Assembly: GCF_015712165.1 (NCBI RefSeq)
Contig: NZ_JADPZX010000001.1
Span: forward strand, 7,021,001-7,085,000
Source of the DNA: Streptomyces spinoverrucosus
Lineage (GTDB): Bacteria > Actinomycetota > Actinomycetes > Streptomycetales > Streptomycetaceae
Length of the DNA stretch: 64,000 bases
Direction of reading: 5' to 3'
In this document: one piece after another, positions 43,427 to 52,396 of the stretch
Layout: each line of letters opens with the position of its first letter
How positions within the stretch are numbered: the stretch's first letter is position 1
Program-made: the position numbers and the translations under genes
Notes under the pieces: model-generated
Seen by the model: the letters and a program-made list of their open reading frames with translations, nothing else
Told to the model about the DNA's origin: nothing
The model's database searches: none

Positions 43427-44788
43427 ATGGCCAGCGAGGAGACCCGGACGCAGCACCACCCCCTCATACGCGGTTCGGCCGCGGCCGAACCCCGGCAGGC
43501 GACGGCAGTCCCGCCCACGCGCGCGGGGCGCCGCACGGCGCCCGGGACGTCGCCCGCGCGCGCGTGGACCACGCGACTGGTCGTGGTCGGCATCGTGCTG
43601 TCCGCCCTGAACCTCCGCCCCGCCATCACCAGCCTCGGCGCGCTCCTGGAGGAGGTCCGTGACGGGCTCGGCATGAGCGGCAGCGTGGCCGGCGTGCTCA
43701 CCTCGGTGCCGCCGCTCTGCTTCGCCGTCTTCGGCGTCATGGCACCGCGACTGGCCCGCCGCTTCGGGCCGGGCGCGGTGGTGTGCGCCGGCATGGTGGC
43801 CATCGCCGCGGGCCTGCTCGTCCGGCCGTACGCGGGCGGCACGGCCGGGTTCCTGGCCGCCAGCGCCCTCGCCCTGATGGGCATCGCGGTCAGCAACGTG
43901 CTGATGCCGGTCATCGTCAAGCGCTGGTTCCCGGACCGGGTCGGCTCCATGACCGGCCTGTACTCCATGGCACTCGCCCTCGGCACCTCCCTCGCGGCCG
44001 CGGTGACCGTGCCCATCACCGAGGCGCTGGGCGGCAGTTGGCAGTCGGGGCTGGCCCTGTGGGCGGCACTCGCGGCCGCGGCCGTGGTGCCGTGGATTCC
44101 GTTCGTACGAGACCGAGGGGGCGTACGGGACAGAGGGTCGGCGTCCGCCGAGACGCCCGGACGTGAGCCGCACGCGCGCGAGGAGGCCACCGCGGCTCCC
44201 GCGCTGCGGATCACCCGGAGCCGTACCGCCTGGGCGCTCGCCGTCTTCTTCGGGCTCCAGGCCACCGCCGCGTACATCACGATGGGCTGGATGGCGCAGA
44301 TCTTCCGCGACGCGGGCGTCCCCGCGGGCAGGGCCGGACTGCTCCTCGCCGTCACGATGGTGATGGGCGTGCCGCTGGCCCTCGTCATCCCGCGCCTCGC
44401 CACCCGACTGCCCCAGCAGGGCCCGATCGTGTTCGCGCTGGGCGTCTGCGGACTCGCCGGATACGCAGGGCTGTACGTGGCGCCGGCCGGGGGCGCCTGG
44501 GCCTGGGCGCTGCTGCTCGGTGTCTCCAACTGCGCCTTCCCGCTGGCCCTCACGATGGTCGGGATGCGCGCGCGTACGGGCGCGGGCGTCGCGCAACTGT
44601 CGGCGTTCGCGCAGAGCACCGGCTATCTGATCTCCATCCCCGGGCCGCTGCTGGTGGGCGTTCTCTACCAGCACAGCGGCGGCTGGGGCCTGCCGCTCGC
44701 GCTGATGGCCGCGCTGATGGTGCCCCAGATGGCGGTGGGCTTCCTGGCGGGCCGCGACCGCACGGTGGAGGACGAGGCGGCTCGCTGA
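43427..44788 (+). CDS. CynX/NimT family MFS transporter
   Basis: 453 residues with 12 membrane segments and a central basic loop (about 220-255). LVVVGIVLSALNLRPAITSL is the CynX/NimT family opening, with VLTSVPPLCFAVFGVMAPRL and VLMPVIVKRWFPDRVGSMTG. The second half includes FFGLQATAAYITMGWMAQIF and FPLALTMVGMRARTGAGVAQ. Members export cyanate, 2-nitroimidazole or other small aromatic or acidic compounds. Several in-frame ATGs occur (43415, 43418, 43427). 43427 is chosen because TATGAT upstream would give a leaderless start there. Confidence 0.92.
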   Translation: MASEETRTQHHPLIRGSAAAEPRQATAVPPTRAGRRTAPGTSPARAWTTRLVVVGIVLSALNLRPAITSLGALLEEVRDGLGMSGSVAGVLTSVPPLCFAVFGVMAPRLARRFGPGAVVCAGMVAIAAGLLVRPYAGGTAGFLAASALALMGIAVSNVLMPVIVKRWFPDRVGSMTGLYSMALALGTSLAAAVTVPITEALGGSWQSGLALWAALAAAAVVPWIPFVRDRGGVRDRGSASAETPGREPHAREEATAAPALRITRSRTAWALAVFFGLQATAAYITMGWMAQIFRDAGVPAGRAGLLLAVTMVMGVPLALVIPRLATRLPQQGPIVFALGVCGLAGYAGLYVAPAGGAWAWALLLGVSNCAFPLALTMVGMRARTGAGVAQLSAFAQSTGYLISIPGPLLVGVLYQHSGGWGLPLALMAALMVPQMAVGFLAGRDRTVEDEAAR

Positions 44789-44831
44789 CCCCCACCGGTC
44801 CGGCTCGATCGCGGGGTGCGAGACTTGCCGT

Positions 44832-44948
44832 ATGCCAGTGCTCGACCCGAACCCCCGCAACGGCCAGAAGAAGATGCTGCTCGTCTTCGGCTCGTTCCTC
44901 GCCATCTTCGTGATCATCGCCGTCATCGCGTCGATCGCCTCGCCGTGA
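44832..44948 (+). CDS. SGM_5486 family transporter-associated small protein
   Basis: 38 residues: MPVLDPNPRNGQKKMLLVFG then SFLAIFVIIAVIASIASP, a basic head and a single membrane helix. It lies 43 bp after the MFS transporter on the same strand, which is the position that gives the family its name (recalled, not checked). The ATG follows GAGACT by 5 nt, so it may be leaderless. Possible role as a tiny regulator or stabiliser of the transporter. Confidence 0.85.
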   Translation: MPVLDPNPRNGQKKMLLVFGSFLAIFVIIAVIASIASP

Positions 44949-45115
44949 CGCCCTCGGCCGTCCATGGTGGGGCTGGCCCCACCATCCCCTAGGGGGTGAG
45001 GGTCAGGGGCAAGTGGGTGGATCACCGGATGGGTTGGCGGCTCTTGATTCCGTAGTTTCGAAATGTGGCCACGGGAGCGGGCCACCACCATCGAGGACGG
45101 ACCCACGGAGGCAGC

Positions 45116-45322
45116 ATGTCGGCCAGCACGCACACCCGGCCCCGCTCGGCGACCACGGGCCGCGTCGACATCCGGCTGCCCTGGTGGGCCCTCGCCCTGC
45201 CGACGCTCGCCTTCATCACGCTGCTGGCGCTGATTCTGAACCCCTCCGACGCCCACGCGGCGAGCGGAGAGCCGGCGATCGCCCACCTCGTCGAGCGCGC
45301 TCATCAGCTCATATCGCGCTGA
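45116..45322 (+). CDS. Small single-TM membrane protein
   Basis: 68 residues. SASTHTRPRSATTGRVDIRL is a basic head, WWALALPTLAFITLLALILN a single helix, and the short tail SGEPAIAHLVERAHQLISR is probably outside. ACGGAGGCAGC precedes the ATG at 45116, which favours it over an earlier in-frame start. I recognise no family. It is 65 bp upstream of the SixA gene, same strand. Confidence 0.75.
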   Translation: MSASTHTRPRSATTGRVDIRLPWWALALPTLAFITLLALILNPSDAHAASGEPAIAHLVERAHQLISR

Positions 45323-45387
45323 GCACGCCCCAAGCCGCCCGTCAACTCCCTGCGCCCCATGGCCTGTTTCATGCGAAGCTGGATCTC

Positions 45388-45906
45388 ATGAGCGTCGCTG
45401 AACCCCGCAGGATTGTCCTCTTCCGGCATGCGAAAGCCGACTGGCCACAGGTGAACGATCACGAGCGGCCGCTCGCCGAGCGGGGCCGCAAGGACGCCGC
45501 TGTCGCCGGACGTAAGCTGGCCGACTCCGGCATCCTCTTCGATCTGGCCCTCTGCTCCACCGCGATCCGGACCCGGGAGACCTGGAAGCTCGCCGTCCAT
45601 GAGTTCCCGCACCGGCCGAAGACCGTCTACGAGGAGCGGGTCTACGAGGCCTCGCCCGGCGAGCTGATCGCTGTGCTCAACGAAACCCCCGACGACGCGC
45701 AGAACGTCCTCCTGATCGGACACAACCCGGGCGTGCAGGGCCTCGCCGAGGTGCTGTCCGGCTCGGCCGACGACGACGCCCGCGAGCGGATGAGCCGCCG
45801 CGGCTTCCCGGCCGCCGCCTTCGCCGTGCTGTCCTTCACCGGCTCCTGGAAGTCCCTGGAACCGGGCGTGGCCACCCTGCTGGACTACTGGGCCCCGTCC
45901 GAGTGA
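45388..45906 (+). CDS. SixA-type histidine phosphatase
   Basis: 172 residues of the histidine phosphatase superfamily. RRIVLFRHAKADWPQVNDHE carries the catalytic RHA (RHG-type) histidine, LCSTAIRTRETWKLA the second Arg, VYEASPGELIAVLNETPDDA the acid region and VLLIGHNPGVQGLAEVL the second His. E. coli SixA dephosphorylates phosphohistidine in the ArcB/PTS-Ntr HPt domain. The Streptomyces substrate is unknown. A strong hairpin follows at 45922-45953. Confidence 0.92.
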   Translation: MSVAEPRRIVLFRHAKADWPQVNDHERPLAERGRKDAAVAGRKLADSGILFDLALCSTAIRTRETWKLAVHEFPHRPKTVYEERVYEASPGELIAVLNETPDDAQNVLLIGHNPGVQGLAEVLSGSADDDARERMSRRGFPAAAFAVLSFTGSWKSLEPGVATLLDYWAPSE

Positions 45907-45921
45907 CCCACCGCGCACACC

Positions 45922-45953
45922 AGGGGCCCGGCACCACATGGCGCCGGGCCCTT
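45922..45953. terminator. Bidirectional hairpin between sixA-like gene and serB
   Basis: GGGCCCGGC (45924-45932) and GCCGGGCCC (45943-45951) pair perfectly, 18 bp after the phosphatase stop and between convergent genes. Confidence 0.85.
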
Positions 45954-46025
45954 CGGGTTCGTGCGTAGGGAAGTCAGGGCAGGGGAGCGCAGGGAGGACA
46001 GCCCGGGAAGGGCTCAGTCGCCGGT

Positions 46026-47234
46026 TCAGTCGTCCTCGTGCGCGTCCGCCGCCTCGACCTCCTCGCGAGTGACGCCGAGCAGATAGAGGACCGTGTCCAG
46101 GAACGGCACGTTCACCGCGGTGTGCGCCGCCTCGCGCACCACCGGCTTGGCGTTGAAGGCGACCCCGAGGCCCGCCGAGTTCAGCATGTCGAGGTCGTTG
46201 GCGCCGTCGCCGATCGCCACCGTCTGCGACAGCGGTACGCCCGCCTCCGCGGCGAACCGGCGCAGCAGCCGCGCCTTGCCCGCCCGGTCCACGATCTCGC
46301 CGGTCACCCGGCCGGTCAGCCTGCCGTCGACGATCTCCAGCGTGTTGGCCTGCGCGAAGTCGAGGCCGAGCCGTTCCTTGAGGTCGTCGGTGACCTGGGT
46401 GAACCCACCCGAGACGACGCCCACTTGGTAGCCGAGTCGTTTCAGCGTGCGGATCAGCGTGCGCGCACCCGGCGTCAGCCGCACCTCGCTGCGCACCTTG
46501 TCCACCACCGACGCGTCCAACCCCTTGAGCAGCGCCACGCGCGCGTGCAGCGACTGCTCGAAGTCCAGCTCCCCGCGCATCGCGGCCGCCGTCACCTCGG
46601 CGACCTCCGCCTCGCAGCCGGCGTGCGCGGCGAAGAGCTCGATCACCTCGTCCTGGATGAGGGTCGAGTCCACGTCCATCACGACCAGACGCTGAGCGCG
46701 CCGGTGCAGTCCCGCCGCCACGACCGCCACGTCCACGCCGAGTGCCGCGGCGTCGGTCACCAGGGCGGTGCGCAGCGGCTCGGTCTCCACGCCGGACACC
46801 GCGAACTCGACCGCGGTCACCGGGTACTTGGCGAGCCGGAAGATACGGTCGATGTTGCCGCCGGCCTTGGTGATCCGCGCCGCGATCGCGGCCGTCGCCT
46901 CGGCGGTGAGCGGATGCCCGAGCACCGTCACCAGGGACCGGCCGTGGCCGCGCGGCCGGTTGTCGCCGTGGCCGGAGATGATCTCGGCCTGCATCTTCAT
47001 CGACTCCGCCCAGCTGTGGACGGTCGCCCGCAGCTCGCCTTCCAGGCCCTGGGGCGGCTCGGTCACGAGCGCGCACAGCACGATCCGGCCTCGCGTCACG
47101 ACCTGCTCGATGTCGACCACGTCGACCGAGTAGGCGGCGAGGGTGTCGAAGAGTCCGGCCGTGATGCCCGGCCTGTCCCTGCCGAAGATCTTGACAAGCA
47201 GAGTGGGGATGTCAGAGGTCTGCGAAGCGCTCAT
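46026..47234 (-). CDS. serB: Phosphoserine phosphatase SerB
   Basis: 402 residues catalysing the last step of serine synthesis. The N-terminal half has tandem ACT-like regions (TLLVKIFGRDRPGITAGLFD; SLVTVLGHPLTAEATAAIAA), probably for serine sensing. The HAD domain begins RLVVMDVDSTLIQDEVIELF with the nucleophile DxDST, then GYQVGVVSGGFTQV, and TVAIGDGANDLDMLNSAGLG with the metal-binding GDGAND. The length matches actinobacterial SerB2-type enzymes. ATG at 47234 begins SASQTSDIPTL. Confidence 0.96.
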   Translation of the reverse strand: MSASQTSDIPTLLVKIFGRDRPGITAGLFDTLAAYSVDVVDIEQVVTRGRIVLCALVTEPPQGLEGELRATVHSWAESMKMQAEIISGHGDNRPRGHGRSLVTVLGHPLTAEATAAIAARITKAGGNIDRIFRLAKYPVTAVEFAVSGVETEPLRTALVTDAAALGVDVAVVAAGLHRRAQRLVVMDVDSTLIQDEVIELFAAHAGCEAEVAEVTAAAMRGELDFEQSLHARVALLKGLDASVVDKVRSEVRLTPGARTLIRTLKRLGYQVGVVSGGFTQVTDDLKERLGLDFAQANTLEIVDGRLTGRVTGEIVDRAGKARLLRRFAAEAGVPLSQTVAIGDGANDLDMLNSAGLGVAFNAKPVVREAAHTAVNVPFLDTVLYLLGVTREEVEAADAHEDD

Positions 47235-47374
47235 GGTGTTCCCACGGTAACCGGCACGCAGTGCCGATCGCCTGCCAGGTCCGCCCAGCGGACACGGAAC
47301 ACTCAATAACCCTGGATGTCGCTCCGGTGGCGGGCGCCTGACCGATCGACCACGACTTCGCCCCCCGACCCGCC

Positions 47375-49489
47375 TCACCGGCCACGCTTCGGCCGCCCCG
47401 GGGGTGGAGGACCCGGAGGTGGGGGACCGGGCGGCGGCGAGCCGTCCTCCGGGGAAGAGGAACCCCGAGGCCGCCTTCCGGACGACGAGGCCCCTGGCGT
47501 CCCCCGAGGCGTCGGAGGAGGCGGCGGCTCGAACGGCCGGGCGACGGTCGGAGCGCCGTAGACATCGTCGCCGTCTCCCCCCGGCGGCCGTACCCCGTCG
47601 CCTGCCGGCGGCCACAGGTCTTCGCGGTTGGGCGCGCGCACGGTCTCGCCCTCAGCCGTCCCACCGGGTGGCCGTAGGTTCTCGCCCGCAGCGATCCCAC
47701 CGGGTGGCCGTAGGTTCTCGCCCGCAGCGATCCCACCGGGTGGCCGTAGGTTCTCGCCCGCAGCGATCCCACCGGGTGGCCGTACGCTCTCGCCCGCAGC
47801 GATCCCACCGGGTGGCCGTACGCTCTCGCCCCCGGCCATCCCGCCGGGCGGCCGTACCCCCTCGCCCCCACCGGGCGGCCGTGCCCCCTCGCCCCCAGCC
47901 ACCCCACCGGGCGCCCCCGCACCCCCGCCCCCAGCCACCCCACCCGGTGGCCGCGCGTCCTGCGGCTTCCGGAGTCCGGTCGGGAGCCGCAGATACGGAT
48001 TGGTGTCGGGGTTCGGCGGCCGGTACGGCGTACTCGGCACGTACGGCCCCGAGGTCCCCGCATACCCCCGCACCCCCGCCGCCCCGTCACTGAGTGCCAG
48101 CGGTGCAACCTGCCGCCCCGCAGCCCCACTCGCGTACGCGAGCAGTGCCCCCACAGCCCCCGCACCGGCCCCCCACAGCGCGCCGAGCAGCAGCGCCATG
48201 CCGAGGTGCCCGCGCAGTTCGACCCCCGCCCCGAACGCGTCGAACCCCAGCACGGACAGCGAGGCGTCCACGGACACCTCCGTCAGCCACCCGAGCAAGG
48301 GCAACGCCAACGCGGTCACGACCCCCAGCCGCAGCGCACACCGCCCGGCGAAGCCAAGAGCACCTGAACCGCGTACGCCCCCCTGGGCAGCCGCCCCCAC
48401 CGGCGTGCGCACCGCCACCAGCACCCCCGCCAGCAGCATCATGACCGCCGCTGCCACCCCCAGCAGCCACACCCGACCGTCCAGCTCCGCCAGCCGCCCG
48501 AGCGTCACCGGCTGGTCCGAGTCGACCAGCAGGTCGTCCAGCGGATCCGGCAGAAAGCGGGTCAGCGCCCCCGACGCCTCCCCGTGCCACGGCACGAACA
48601 GGCCGATGGGAATGCCCAGCCACACCCCGTTCGGCGCCCCCAGCAGCGCCGCCCCCGCGATCCGCCGGGGATGGTCGTCGCCGATCGCCGCGTACGCCGC
48701 CGCCGCGAGCCCCGCCGCCACCGCCATCAGGAGCACCGTGACCAGCGCGGACACGGCCGGCCGTACGACCCGGTGCACCGCCTGCCAGCCGCGTGGCAGG
48801 GGAGTGCGGCGGGAGGCCAGCAGCGCGACCAGCAGCACGCCGGTGGCCCAGCCCAGCCCGCCGAGCAGCGTGGGTGCGGTGTCGACGCCGAACCCCACCG
48901 CCGCCTCCGCGTCGATCAGGTCGCCGACCCGGTCGGGCAGCAGCCCCCCGATGTCCCCCACGTCACCGAGCCCGGGAATCTCGATGCCTCCGGAACCCGA
49001 GCCGCCGGGCAGGTCGTCGAGGCCGAGTGCGCCCCCGTCGATCGTGATGACGTCGTGCCCGGCCCACGCCAGGCCGCCCAGCGTCGCCACGAACAGCGCG
49101 ACCACCGCCCCCGCGCGCGCGAGGAGTTCGGACGGCGAGATCACAACTCCCGCCGCCCGCAGGGATCGTAGAAAGAACCAGGACAAAAGGAGCGCGCCGA
49201 CGAGGCTCACGCCCAATGGCGTGATCTCGATGGCCGTGGTGGCCTCCGCGCCGGTCAGTCCGAAGGCGGACACGTCACCGGACGGCGTGACCGAACCACC
49301 GGCCCCAAGGGCCACCACCGCCGCGGTCATCGGCCCCAGCGAACCGGCCGAGTCCGCCTCCAGCAGACGCAGTCCGAGCGCCGCCGTACCCGCCATTCCG
49401 ATCAACGCCCAGCTCACGGAGGCGATCGCGGACAGCAGGATGTCGACCCATGGCAGCCTCGTGCCGTATCCGGATGACTCGACACTCAT
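47375..49489 (-). CDS. Streptophobe family membrane protein with Pro/Gly repeat tail
   Basis: 704 residues. Roughly the first 480 form ten or more membrane helices (DILLSAIASVSWALIGMAGT, VGALLLSWFFLRSLRAAGVV, ALVTVLLMAVAAGLAAAAYA, LAAVMMLLAGVLVAVRTPVG) with large external loops rich in Gly/Asp. This matches the streptophobe family of Streptomyces, named for its hydrophobicity and of unknown function. The cytosolic C-terminus is a Pro/Gly tail containing six near-identical 12-residue units of the type RPPGGIAAGENL and ending in PPPPG runs. The tail resembles an FHA/kinase-substrate or scaffold region but has few Ser/Thr. It is divergent from the FHA-ABC gene. Confidence 0.85.
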   Translation of the reverse strand: MSVESSGYGTRLPWVDILLSAIASVSWALIGMAGTAALGLRLLEADSAGSLGPMTAAVVALGAGGSVTPSGDVSAFGLTGAEATTAIEITPLGVSLVGALLLSWFFLRSLRAAGVVISPSELLARAGAVVALFVATLGGLAWAGHDVITIDGGALGLDDLPGGSGSGGIEIPGLGDVGDIGGLLPDRVGDLIDAEAAVGFGVDTAPTLLGGLGWATGVLLVALLASRRTPLPRGWQAVHRVVRPAVSALVTVLLMAVAAGLAAAAYAAIGDDHPRRIAGAALLGAPNGVWLGIPIGLFVPWHGEASGALTRFLPDPLDDLLVDSDQPVTLGRLAELDGRVWLLGVAAAVMMLLAGVLVAVRTPVGAAAQGGVRGSGALGFAGRCALRLGVVTALALPLLGWLTEVSVDASLSVLGFDAFGAGVELRGHLGMALLLGALWGAGAGAVGALLAYASGAAGRQVAPLALSDGAAGVRGYAGTSGPYVPSTPYRPPNPDTNPYLRLPTGLRKPQDARPPGGVAGGGGAGAPGGVAGGEGARPPGGGEGVRPPGGMAGGESVRPPGGIAAGESVRPPGGIAAGENLRPPGGIAAGENLRPPGGIAAGENLRPPGGTAEGETVRAPNREDLWPPAGDGVRPPGGDGDDVYGAPTVARPFEPPPPPTPRGTPGASSSGRRPRGSSSPEDGSPPPGPPPPGPPPPGRPKRGR
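47639..47854 (-). repeat. 36-bp in-frame tandem repeat in streptophobe tail
   Basis: Six units of 36 bp start at 47639 (degenerate), 47675, 47711, 47747, 47783 and 47819. Three consecutive copies (47675-47782) are identical. Each encodes RPPGGIAAGE(N/S)(L/V). Nucleotide identity above what the protein requires implies recent expansion by slippage. Confidence 0.9.
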
Positions 49490-49730
49490 GGCAGACCCCC
49501 CGATCCGCGGCACGGCGTCGCCGCCGCGCATGTCCCCCTCGCGTGGGATTACCACTCTCCGGGCCGGTTTCAACCCCGTCAACGGCGCACGGGGATGCGC
49601 CCGTAAGCGGTCTTCACAAGGCCCGACTTTCGGTCAGGGGGCCGCTACTGAAATAGTTCCCCCCGATGTTCGACATCCCTAGACTCCCTGCGACGGGGGT
49701 AACTCGGGGGACAACTCAGTGGGGCATGGA

Positions 49731-52298
49731 GTGCCGGAACTCGTACTGCAAACCAATGGACGGACCTGGACGCTCGACCCGTCCAGGGCTTACACACTCG
49801 GACGCGATCCGCAAGGCGACATCGTGTTCGACGACGCCAGAGTCTCCTGGCGGCACGCCACGGTCAGTTTCAACGGCCGTAGTTGGGTCATCGAGGACCA
49901 TGGCAGCACCAACGGCACATTCGTGCAGGGCCAGCGGATCCACCAGTTGGAGATCGGCCCCGGCTCGGCCGTCCACCTCGGCAACGCGACCGACGGACCG
50001 CAACTGAGCCTGTCCGGCGCCGCGACCGCCGTCGCGCCCCAGGCCCAGCCCCAGCAGCAGCCGTTCGCCGCGCAGGGCGCGAACCCGGGCTGGTCGCAGC
50101 AGGCGCCGCCGCAGCAGGCGCCGCAGGCGGGCCGGCAGCAGCCCGCCCAGCCGTTCCCTCAGCAGGAGGGTCCGGCGGAGCAGTACGCGCAGCCGTTCCC
50201 TCAGCAGCAGGGCCCGGCGGAGCAGTACGCGCAGAAGGTGCCCGGCGGTGCGGCGGGGGCGCCGCCGGTCTACGGCGACCGCAGTCCGACGACGTTCCAC
50301 CAGTTCGCGCTCGGCCGCGTGATGCGCATCGGTCGTGCCCTGGAGAACGACCTGGTCGTCTCCGACCTGCAGGTCTCGCGCCACCACGCCGAGTTCCACT
50401 CCACGCCCGACGGGCGCATGGAGATCCGCGACCTCGGCTCGCACAACGGCACGTACGTCAACGGTCAGCCGATCGCCAAGGGCGGCTCCCAACTGCTCGG
50501 CCCGACCGACATCGTGGGCGTCGGCCACTCGACGTTCCGTATCGTCGGCGACCGGCTGGAGGAGTTCGTCGACACCGGTGAGGTGTCCTTCTCCGCCCGC
50601 CACCTGACCGTCACGGTCGACGGCGGCAAGCAGATCCTCAAGGACGTCTCCTTCGGCGTCCCGGAGAAGTCGCTGATCGCGGTCATCGGCCCGTCCGGCT
50701 CTGGCAAGTCGACCCTGCTGAAGGCGCTCACCGGTTACCGGCCCGCCAACCAGGGCGAGGTCCTGTACGACAACCGGAACCTCTACAAGCAGTTCGCCGA
50801 GCTGCGCCAGCGCATCGGCCTGGTTCCGCAGGACGACATCCTGCACAAGGAGCTGACCGTCAAGAAGGCCCTCAAGTACGCGGCCAAGCTGCGCTTCCCG
50901 GCCGACACCACGGCCGCCGAGCGCGAGGCCCGCATCGACGAGGTGCTGCGCGAGCTCAAGCTCGACATCCACAAGGACAAGAAGGTCACCTCCCTGTCCG
51001 GCGGCCAGCGCAAGCGCGTCTCCGTCGCCCTGGAGCTGCTGACCAAGCCGTCGCTGATCTTCCTCGACGAGCCGACCTCCGGTCTCGACCCGGGCATGGA
51101 CCGCGACGTCATGCAGCTGCTGCGCGGCCTCGCCGACGACGGCCGCACCGTCCTCGTGGTCACCCACTCCGTGGCCGAGCTGGCACTGTGTGACAAGCTC
51201 CTGGTGATGGCCCCGGGCGGCTCGGTCGCCTACTTCGGCCCGCCCGAGGAGGCGCTGAACTTCTTCGGCTACGACACCTGGGCCGACGTCTTCTCCGCCT
51301 TCGAGAACTACCGCGACTACGACTGGGCGGGCCGCTGGAAGGGCTCGCAGCACTACCAGATGTACGCCGCGGACATCGACGCCGTCGCCCCGCAGGCCGT
51401 AGCGATGCCGGCCATGCAGGCGATGAAGCCGCCCAAGCCGCAGGGCTGGATGTCCCAGTGGGTCACGCTGGTTCGCCGCTATGTGTCGGTGATCGCCTCC
51501 GACAAGGGCTTCCTCGCCCTGATGGTGATCCTGCCGGCCGTGCTCGGCGCGGTGAGCCTGCTCATCGAGCCGGACAACGGCCTGCTGCCCAACGACCCCA
51601 ACCCGCAGACCGGCCGGATCATCCCCAACGGCACGGCCACCACCGTCCTGCTGATCCTCGCGGTCGGCGCCTGCTTCGCCGGTGCCGCCAACTCGGTCCG
51701 TGAGCTGATCAAGGAACGGGTCATCTACGAGCGGGAGCGCGCGACCGGCCTGTCCCGCTCCGCGTACCTGATGTCCAAGGTGTTCGTGCTGGGCATGATC
51801 ACCGTGTTCCAGGGCCTGCTGGTCGGTGTGATCGGCTTCTCCAGCCGTGAGCTGCCTCAGGAGGGCCTGGTCCTGGGCAGCGCCACGATGATCGAGCTGT
51901 CCCTGCCGATCATGGCGCTCGGTTTCACCTCGATGATGTTCGGCCTGATCATCTCGTCGCTGGTGAAGACGGCCGAGAAGACCATGCCGCTGCTGGTCAT
52001 GTTCGCGATCATCCAGGTCGTCTTCACGGGCTGTCTGTTCGCCCTGAACGGCGCGGTCGGCGTCAACCAGTTCTCGTATCTGATGCCGTCCCGCTGGGCG
52101 GTCGCCGCCGCGGGCGCCACGCTGGACTTCAACAAGATCAGCCCGCCCGAGGAGGGCGTCGACAACGATCCGCTGTGGGAGCACACGGTCGGCGCGTGGA
52201 CCCTGGACATGGTCGCCCTGATCGTGCTCGGTGTGATCTGCGGCTTCTTCGTGTCCCGCTTCCTGCGCCGCCACGAGCCCGAGGTCATGCGGAAGTAG
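49731..52298 (+). CDS. FHA-FHA-ABC transporter fusion (ABCG-like, Rv1747 type)
   Basis: 855 residues. FHA 1 (about 1-90): YTLGRDPQGDIVFDDARVSW, RRHATV-like and DHGSTNGTFVQG. A Gln/Pro linker with repeated FPQQQGPAEQYAQ-type units leads to FHA 2 (about 185-275): MRIGRALENDLVVSDLQVSR, HHAEFH, GSHNGTYVNGQ. The ABC domain has Walker A IGPSGSGKSTLL, signature LSGGQRKRVSVAL and Walker B IFLDEPTSGLD. Six membrane helices follow (ABC2 type). The domain order equals M. tuberculosis Rv1747, whose FHA domains bind Ser/Thr kinase PknF. A phospho-controlled exporter of cell-envelope lipids or glycolipids is inferred. GTG 49731 (MPELVLQTNG) is preferred; a GTG 12 bases earlier is possible. Confidence 0.92.
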   Translation: MPELVLQTNGRTWTLDPSRAYTLGRDPQGDIVFDDARVSWRHATVSFNGRSWVIEDHGSTNGTFVQGQRIHQLEIGPGSAVHLGNATDGPQLSLSGAATAVAPQAQPQQQPFAAQGANPGWSQQAPPQQAPQAGRQQPAQPFPQQEGPAEQYAQPFPQQQGPAEQYAQKVPGGAAGAPPVYGDRSPTTFHQFALGRVMRIGRALENDLVVSDLQVSRHHAEFHSTPDGRMEIRDLGSHNGTYVNGQPIAKGGSQLLGPTDIVGVGHSTFRIVGDRLEEFVDTGEVSFSARHLTVTVDGGKQILKDVSFGVPEKSLIAVIGPSGSGKSTLLKALTGYRPANQGEVLYDNRNLYKQFAELRQRIGLVPQDDILHKELTVKKALKYAAKLRFPADTTAAEREARIDEVLRELKLDIHKDKKVTSLSGGQRKRVSVALELLTKPSLIFLDEPTSGLDPGMDRDVMQLLRGLADDGRTVLVVTHSVAELALCDKLLVMAPGGSVAYFGPPEEALNFFGYDTWADVFSAFENYRDYDWAGRWKGSQHYQMYAADIDAVAPQAVAMPAMQAMKPPKPQGWMSQWVTLVRRYVSVIASDKGFLALMVILPAVLGAVSLLIEPDNGLLPNDPNPQTGRIIPNGTATTVLLILAVGACFAGAANSVRELIKERVIYERERATGLSRSAYLMSKVFVLGMITVFQGLLVGVIGFSSRELPQEGLVLGSATMIELSLPIMALGFTSMMFGLIISSLVKTAEKTMPLLVMFAIIQVVFTGCLFALNGAVGVNQFSYLMPSRWAVAAAGATLDFNKISPPEEGVDNDPLWEHTVGAWTLDMVALIVLGVICGFFVSRFLRRHEPEVMRK

Positions 52299-52311
52299 TC
52301 ACGGTCGTACG

Positions 52312-52357
52312 ACGCCGAAGGGCGGCACCCCGTCAGGAGGGTGCCGCCCTTCGGCGT
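52312..52357. terminator. Strong bidirectional terminator
   Basis: ACGCCGAAGGGCGGCACCC and GGGTGCCGCCCTTCGGCGT pair perfectly over 19 bp around an 8-nt loop, between the convergent FHA-ABC and transglycosylase genes. Confidence 0.95.
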
Positions 52358-52396
52358 TCGTCGACCGCGTCGTGCGGGAAGAGGTCCGCGCTGACC

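Noticed and set aside
47628..49682. 684-residue plus-strand open frame opposite the streptophobe gene
   Set aside because: Ser/Pro/Ala-rich translation of the complement of a repeat-bearing gene; codon bias fits the minus-strand gene.
49716..52274. 852-residue open frame on the minus strand opposite the FHA-ABC gene
   Set aside because: It is a shadow of the high-G+C plus-strand gene: composition Arg/Gly/Asp/Val-rich, no motif, no ribosome binding site.
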